Assembly (NCBI RefSeq): GCF_015558675.1
Contig: NZ_JADMOL010000003.1
Coordinates: forward strand, 1 to 40,568
Reading direction: 5' to 3'
DNA from: Paenibacillus sp. 1001270B_150601_E10
Lineage (GTDB): Bacteria > Bacillota > Bacilli > Paenibacillales > Paenibacillaceae
DNA: 40,568 nt
Part shown: piece by piece, positions 36,232 to 40,568 of the stretch
Position numbering within the stretch: position 1 is the first letter of the stretch
Layout of the letters: each line of letters begins with the position of its first letter
Notes under the pieces: model-generated
The model's input: the letters and a program-made list of their open reading frames with translations, nothing else
Database searches by the model: none
What the model was told of the DNA's origin: nothing
Position numbers and translations under genes: made by a program

Positions 36232-39099
36232 TTAAGACTGTGCAGCAACCTTCACTTGCTGCTCCGTACGCGCACGATCACGCTCAAGGATTGGCTTCAG
36301 GTATTTTCCTGTATAAGAGCCTTCCACTTTCACAACCTGCTCAGGCGTACCCTGTGCCACAATCATGCCGCCGCCGTTTCCGCCTTCTGGACCAAGGTCC
36401 AAAATATAATCGGCAGTCTTGATTACATCCAGATTATGCTCGATCACGAGCACGCTCTCGCCTGAATCCACTAAGCGATGAAGCACTTCGAGCAGGCGAT
36501 CAATATCGGCCACATGAAGGCCTGTTGTCGGCTCATCCAAAATGTACAGCGTCTTCCCTGTGCTGCGGCGATACAGCTCAGCTGCAAGTTTTACGCGTTG
36601 GGCCTCACCACCTGATAGCGTTGTAGCCGGCTGTCCGAGCTTCATATAGCCAAGACCCACATCAAAGAGGGTTTGAATCTTGCGTTGAATGCGCGGCACG
36701 TTTTGGAAGAATTCCAGCGCGTCCTCAATCGTCATTTCTAGCACATCGGCAATATTCTTCCCTTTGTACTTCACTTCCAGCGTCTCGCGATTGTAGCGTT
36801 TGCCCTTGCATACCTCGCATGGCACGTATACGTCAGGCAGGAAGTGCATCTCAATCTTGATAATACCGTCGCCGCGGCACGCTTCACAGCGGCCACCCTT
36901 GACGTTGAAGCTGAAGCGGCCCTTCTTGTAGCCGCGAATCTTCGCTTCATTCGTGGTCGAGAACAGATCGCGAATATCGTCAAAGACGCCGGTATAGGTA
37001 GCTGGGTTGGAGCGCGGTGTCCGACCGATCGGAGACTGGTCAATATCGATAACCTTATCGACATGCTCCAGCCCCTTCATCTCGCGGTATGCACCAGGAC
37101 GCACCTTCGCTCTGTTCAAATCACGCGCAAGCGACTTATACAGGATCTCGTTGACGAGAGTCGATTTACCGGAGCCTGACACTCCCGTTACCGCTGTGAA
37201 TACTCCAAGCGGGAACTTCGCATTAATGTTGCGAAGATTATTTTCCTTGGCTCCACGAATCTCCAGCCAACGGCCATCCCCTTTGCGGCGCTCCAGTGGA
37301 ATCGGAATAAATTTGCGGCCGCTCAAGTATTGGCCTGTTATGGAATTCTCGTCTTCCATGACTTCCTTCGGAGAGCCTTGCGAGATAACCATGCCGCCAT
37401 GAATGCCCGCGCCAGGACCAATATCAATGATATGGTCTGCGGCGAGCATCGTATCTTCGTCGTGCTCAACGACGATGAGCGTATTGCCAAGATCGCGCAT
37501 ATGCTCCAGCGTTTGAATCAGTCGGTCATTATCCCGTTGATGAAGACCGATACTTGGCTCGTCCAGAATATACAGGACGCCCATTAAGCTGGAGCCAATC
37601 TGTGTCGCAAGGCGAATGCGTTGAGCCTCACCGCCCGATAAAGTTCCCGCTGCGCGGCTCATCGTCAAGTAGTTCAAGCCTACGTTCACCAAGAACCCAA
37701 GGCGAGAATTAATTTCTTTCAAGATCAGATGAGCGATCATCATATCCTTGGCGGACAAATCCAAGTTCGCGAAGAACTCCTGCGCATCGCCGATGGACAA
37801 GCTCGTGACATAGGCCATATTTTGTTCGCCTACTGTAACAGCAAGGCTTTCCTTGCGAAGGCGATCGCCCTTGCAGGTTCCACAAGGCTTTGCACTCATA
37901 AAGCCTTCGATGAACTCACGAATGCCTTCGGATGCCGTTTCACGATAGCGGCGCTCCAAATTATGCACGATGCCTTCAAACGCCACCATGGCTTCTTTTT
38001 TATGTCCAAAGTCGTTCTCATATTTAAAGCGAACTTTCTCACCGCCTGTGCCATACATCAGCTTATTCATCTGATCCGGCTCAAACTGAGAGACTGGAAT
38101 ATCAGTCGGTATGCCGTAGTGGTCGCAAACCGCTTGCAAGAACTGCGGATAATAGTTGGACGTGCTGCCCGCCCAAGCTTCAAAGGCACCCTCGTCAATC
38201 GATTTCTCCTTGTTAGGAACGAGAAGCTCAGGATCAACAATCATCTTTTGTCCAAGTCCATCACAATCCGGACAGGCACCAAACGGGCTGTTGAAGGAGA
38301 ACATGCGCGGAGACAGCTCATCAATGCTGAATCCGCATATTGGACAAGCCAGATTCGAACTGAATACCAGCTCTTCCTGATCAATAATGTCCACAATAAG
38401 CTTGCCATCGGACAGATTAAGCGCAGTCTCGATCGAATCCGCTAAGCGAGATTCTACGCCTTCCTTCACAACGATGCGGTCGACGACCACTTCGATATTA
38501 TGCTTCTTGTTCTTCTCCAGCTCAATCGTTTCAGACACTTCACGAAGCTCGCCATCCACGCGAACCCGAACAAACCCTTGCTTTTGAATATCGGCAAAGA
38601 CGGTCTTATGCTCCCCCTTACGACCCGATATTACAGGCGCAAGCAGTTGAAGCTTGGTACGCTCGGGGTACTCCATAATACGGTCTACCATCTGTTCAAC
38701 CGTTTGCGATGTAATCTCTACCCCATGCTCAGGACAGTGTGGATGTCCAATACGGGCAAACAACAATCGCAAGTAATCATAGATCTCCGTTACCGTTCCT
38801 ACCGTTGACCGCGGGTTGCGGCTTGTTGTCTTCTGATCGATAGAGATGGCAGGCGACAATCCATCAATGGAATCAACATCCGGCTTCTCCATCTGCCCAA
38901 GGAACTGACGGGCATAGGCTGACAAGGATTCCACATATCTGCGTTGTCCTTCCGCATAGATCGTATCAAACGCCAAGGAGGATTTCCCTGAGCCGCTAAG
39001 ACCGGTCAACACGACAAATTTGTCCCGAGGAATGGTCACATCAATATTTTTAAGATTATGGGCTCTCGCGCCCTTGATCACAATATGCTCACTAGCCAA
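36232..39099 (-). CDS. uvrA: Excinuclease ABC subunit A
   Basis: Damage-recognition ATPase of nucleotide excision repair; it dimerises and loads UvrB. The 955 residues are full length. Two ABC ATPase modules are present, with Walker [10 protein letters not shown] at 33-41 and GVSGSGKST near 640, and signature motifs [12 protein letters not shown] and [12 protein letters not shown]. Zinc-binding Cys pairs CPIC...CPDC and CEAC...CEVC are present, as is the UvrB-binding region between them. The start is TTG, 8 bases after GGAGGG. It follows uvrB with a 264-bp gap on the same strand and has its own terminator. Confidence 0.97.
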   Translation of the reverse strand: MASEHIVIKGARAHNLKNIDVTIPRDKFVVLTGLSGSGKSSLAFDTIYAEGQRRYVESLSAYARQFLGQMEKPDVDSIDGLSPAISIDQKTTSRNPRSTVGTVTEIYDYLRLLFARIGHPHCPEHGVEITSQTVEQMVDRIMEYPERTKLQLLAPVISGRKGEHKTVFADIQKQGFVRVRVDGELREVSETIELEKNKKHNIEVVVDRIVVKEGVESRLADSIETALNLSDGKLIVDIIDQEELVFSSNLACPICGFSIDELSPRMFSFNSPFGACPDCDGLGQKMIVDPELLVPNKEKSIDEGAFEAWAGSTSNYYPQFLQAVCDHYGIPTDIPVSQFEPDQMNKLMYGTGGEKVRFKYENDFGHKKEAMVAFEGIVHNLERRYRETASEGIREFIEGFMSAKPCGTCKGDRLRKESLAVTVGEQNMAYVTSLSIGDAQEFFANLDLSAKDMMIAHLILKEINSRLGFLVNVGLNYLTMSRAAGTLSGGEAQRIRLATQIGSSLMGVLYILDEPSIGLHQRDNDRLIQTLEHMRDLGNTLIVVEHDEDTMLAADHIIDIGPGAGIHGGMVISQGSPKEVMEDENSITGQYLSGRKFIPIPLERRKGDGRWLEIRGAKENNLRNINAKFPLGVFTAVTGVSGSGKSTLVNEILYKSLARDLNRAKVRPGAYREMKGLEHVDKVIDIDQSPIGRTPRSNPATYTGVFDDIRDLFSTTNEAKIRGYKKGRFSFNVKGGRCEACRGDGIIKIEMHFLPDVYVPCEVCKGKRYNRETLEVKYKGKNIADVLEMTIEDALEFFQNVPRIQRKIQTLFDVGLGYMKLGQPATTLSGGEAQRVKLAAELYRRSTGKTLYILDEPTTGLHVADIDRLLEVLHRLVDSGESVLVIEHNLDVIKTADYILDLGPEGGNGGGMIVAQGTPEQVVKVEGSYTGKYLKPILERDRARTEQQVKVAAQS

Positions 39100-39363
39100 T
39101 GGAATGACCCTCCTGCACTATGGTTCACGCGAACCGAGTATAAACTAAACGACAATTCTCCATTCTTCATTCTGCCTATCCAATACACCTAATCTATCCT
39201 AAACCTATACAAGCGGAATAAGAGCAGGATGAAACGCCGCATGATTCAAGGGCCAGAGAGAAAGCCGTGCTCCTCACCTGAATCACTAGATCCCTAAGCC
39301 TCCTAGCTACTTATTCAACTTATATAGGTTGCATCTATCCTATCTTCTGATGTCTCGGTTTGA
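39100..39363. other. Spacer between uvrB and uvrA
   Basis: 264 bases without a recognised coding frame. A separate uvrA promoter and a LexA/DinR box could be expected here; no convincing CGAAC-N4-GTTCG dyad was seen. Confidence 0.45.
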
Positions 39364-40568
39364 TTAATCCATTGCCTTCAGCTCAAGCAAGGCATCACGC
39401 AGCTCTGCCGCACGCTCGAATTGGAGGCTCTTCGCCGCTTCCTTCATTTCCTCTTCCAAACGCTGAATCACAGACTGGCGCTCCTTCTTCGACATCTTCT
39501 CCATGCCCGACTCTGCCATGGATCCCGACTTTGAGTCCACGGACTTCGTCGCTTCGATCACCTCTTGAATCTTCTTGCGAATCGTCTGAGGCGTTATGCC
39601 ATGTGCTTCATTATAAGCCGTCTGAATCTGACGACGGCGTGCCGTTTCCTTCAAGGCTTTATTCATGGAATCTGTAATCGAATCACCGTACATAATAACG
39701 TGACCTTCCGCATTACGGGCAGCCCGGCCAATTGTCTGAATCAAGGAACGCTCGCCGCGCAAGAAGCCTTCCTTATCCGCATCCAGAATAGCAACCAACG
39801 ATACCTCTGGAAGGTCTAGACCTTCCCGCAGCAGGTTGATCCCGATCAATACATCAAACACACCCAGCCGCAGATCACGAAGGATCATCATGCGCTCCAA
39901 TGTCTTGATGTCCGAATGCAGATATCGAACCTTAATGCCGATATCCTTCAAATAGTCGGTCAAATCCTCAGCCATCTTCTTCGTAAGGGTCGTAACGAGA
40001 ACACGCTCATCTCGATCAAGACGCGTGCGGATCTCGCCCAGCAAGTCATCAATCTGCCCTTTCGTAGGGCGAACCTCTACAACAGGATCCAATAGACCTG
40101 TCGGCCGGATGATCTGCTCAACCATCTCCGGCGTATGCTCGAGCTCATAAGGACCTGGCGTAGCCGATACAAAGATCGCTTGATTGACCTTCGACTCAAA
40201 TTCTTCGAATTGGAGTGGACGGTTATCCAGCGCAGATGGCAAACGGAATCCATGCTCCACAAGCACAGTCTTCCGCGCTCTGTCTCCGTTGTACATCCCG
40301 CGAATCTGCGGCAGTGTAACGTGAGATTCATCCACCACGATCAAGAAATCATCGGGGAAATAGTCGAGAAGCGTATAAGGCGTTGCTCCACGCTCGCGGA
40401 AGGTGAGCGGTCCTGAGTAGTTCTCGATGCCCGAGCAGAATCCTATCTCGCTCATCATCTCGATATCATATCGAGTTCGTTGTTCCAAGCGCTGCGCTTC
40501 AAGCAGCTTGTTGTCTTCCTTTAGCTCTGCCAGACGCTCTTCCAATTCGCGTTCTATATCAACAAGGG
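39364..40568 (-). CDS. uvrB: Excinuclease ABC subunit B (C-terminal part, 5' end outside the window)
   Basis: Helicase-like damage-verification subunit that hands the lesion to UvrC. About 400 residues of the C-terminal two-thirds are present; the frame is open to the right edge, so the start is outside. Visible are [16 protein letters not shown] (motif II region), [11 protein letters not shown] (motif III), [19 protein letters not shown], and [16 protein letters not shown] with [10 protein letters not shown] (motifs V and VI). The C-terminal UVR domain is [20 protein letters not shown], which contacts UvrC. It is upstream of uvrA, as is normal in Bacillota. Confidence 0.97.
   Translation of the reverse strand, partial: LVDIERELEERLAELKEDNKLLEAQRLEQRTRYDIEMMSEIGFCSGIENYSGPLTFRERGATPYTLLDYFPDDFLIVVDESHVTLPQIRGMYNGDRARKTVLVEHGFRLPSALDNRPLQFEEFESKVNQAIFVSATPGPYELEHTPEMVEQIIRPTGLLDPVVEVRPTKGQIDDLLGEIRTRLDRDERVLVTTLTKKMAEDLTDYLKDIGIKVRYLHSDIKTLERMMILRDLRLGVFDVLIGINLLREGLDLPEVSLVAILDADKEGFLRGERSLIQTIGRAARNAEGHVIMYGDSITDSMNKALKETARRRQIQTAYNEAHGITPQTIRKKIQEVIEATKSVDSKSGSMAESGMEKMSKKERQSVIQRLEEEMKEAAKSLQFERAAELRDALLELKAMD

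Noticed and set aside
39100-39363. LexA/DinR box upstream of uvrA
   Set aside because: SOS control is expected for uvrBA, but no clear CGAAC-N4-GTTCG dyad is present; the uvrB promoter lies outside the window.

Overview
The window comes from a low-to-mid GC Gram-positive of the Bacillota, most likely Paenibacillaceae (inference). The signs are strong AGGAGG-type ribosome binding sites, frequent TTG start codons, the pcrB-pcrA-ligA and uvrB-uvrA pairings, a PcrB-type heptaprenylglyceryl-phosphate synthase, and a polymer-glycan cluster resembling the S-layer glycosylation (slg) loci known from Geobacillus stearothermophilus and Paenibacillus alvei. No species name can be proved from the window.

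Layout. At 1-205 lie the first bases of a 16S rRNA gene, read leftward off the window, with its leader, boxA-like site and a near-consensus promoter. At 725-6662, on the minus strand, is pcrB, pcrA, ligA (archaeal-type lipid synthesis, helicase, NAD ligase), followed by a small one-helix membrane protein gene at 7271-7396. From 7539 to 27481 runs a surface-glycan locus. It holds a priming sugar-phosphate transferase, a methyltransferase, two GT2 glycosyltransferases, the complete dTDP-L-rhamnose pathway (rfbACBD), a TagB/TagF-type glycerophosphotransferase and a frameshifted membrane acyltransferase on the plus strand. It continues with a minus-strand poly-glycerol-phosphate and ABC-export module (permease, ATPase, a GT2-TagF fusion, TagD, a second TagB/F enzyme), an O-antigen-ligase-like membrane protein on the plus strand, and galU. 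From 27787 onward come housekeeping genes: a U32 protein, an HtrA-like protease, a small two-helix membrane protein, a siroheme sulfite/nitrite reductase with a possible CymR operator, a HAD phosphatase, uvrA and the 3' part of uvrB.

How the genes fit together (inference). The WsaP/WsfP-like enzyme primes undecaprenyl phosphate with a hexose-1-phosphate. RfbACBD make dTDP-rhamnose and the GT2 enzymes extend an adaptor. TagD makes CDP-glycerol and three TagB/F domains add glycerol phosphate. The ABC transporter exports the lipid-linked chain, and the ligase-like protein could move it to an acceptor, possibly an S-layer or other surface protein as WsaB/WsfB do. A protein-linked teichoic-acid-like glycan is the most interesting possibility in the window. 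No S-layer gene is present here, so the acceptor is unknown.

Other points worth checking are a 177-bp nested-palindrome element after the sulfite reductase gene, a T-tract frameshift in the acyltransferase, a hairpin that hides the ribosome binding site of a 41-residue membrane protein, and the AT-rich composition of the 15-24 kb core. Where the longest open frame and the ribosome binding site disagree, the start supported by the ribosome binding site is given.
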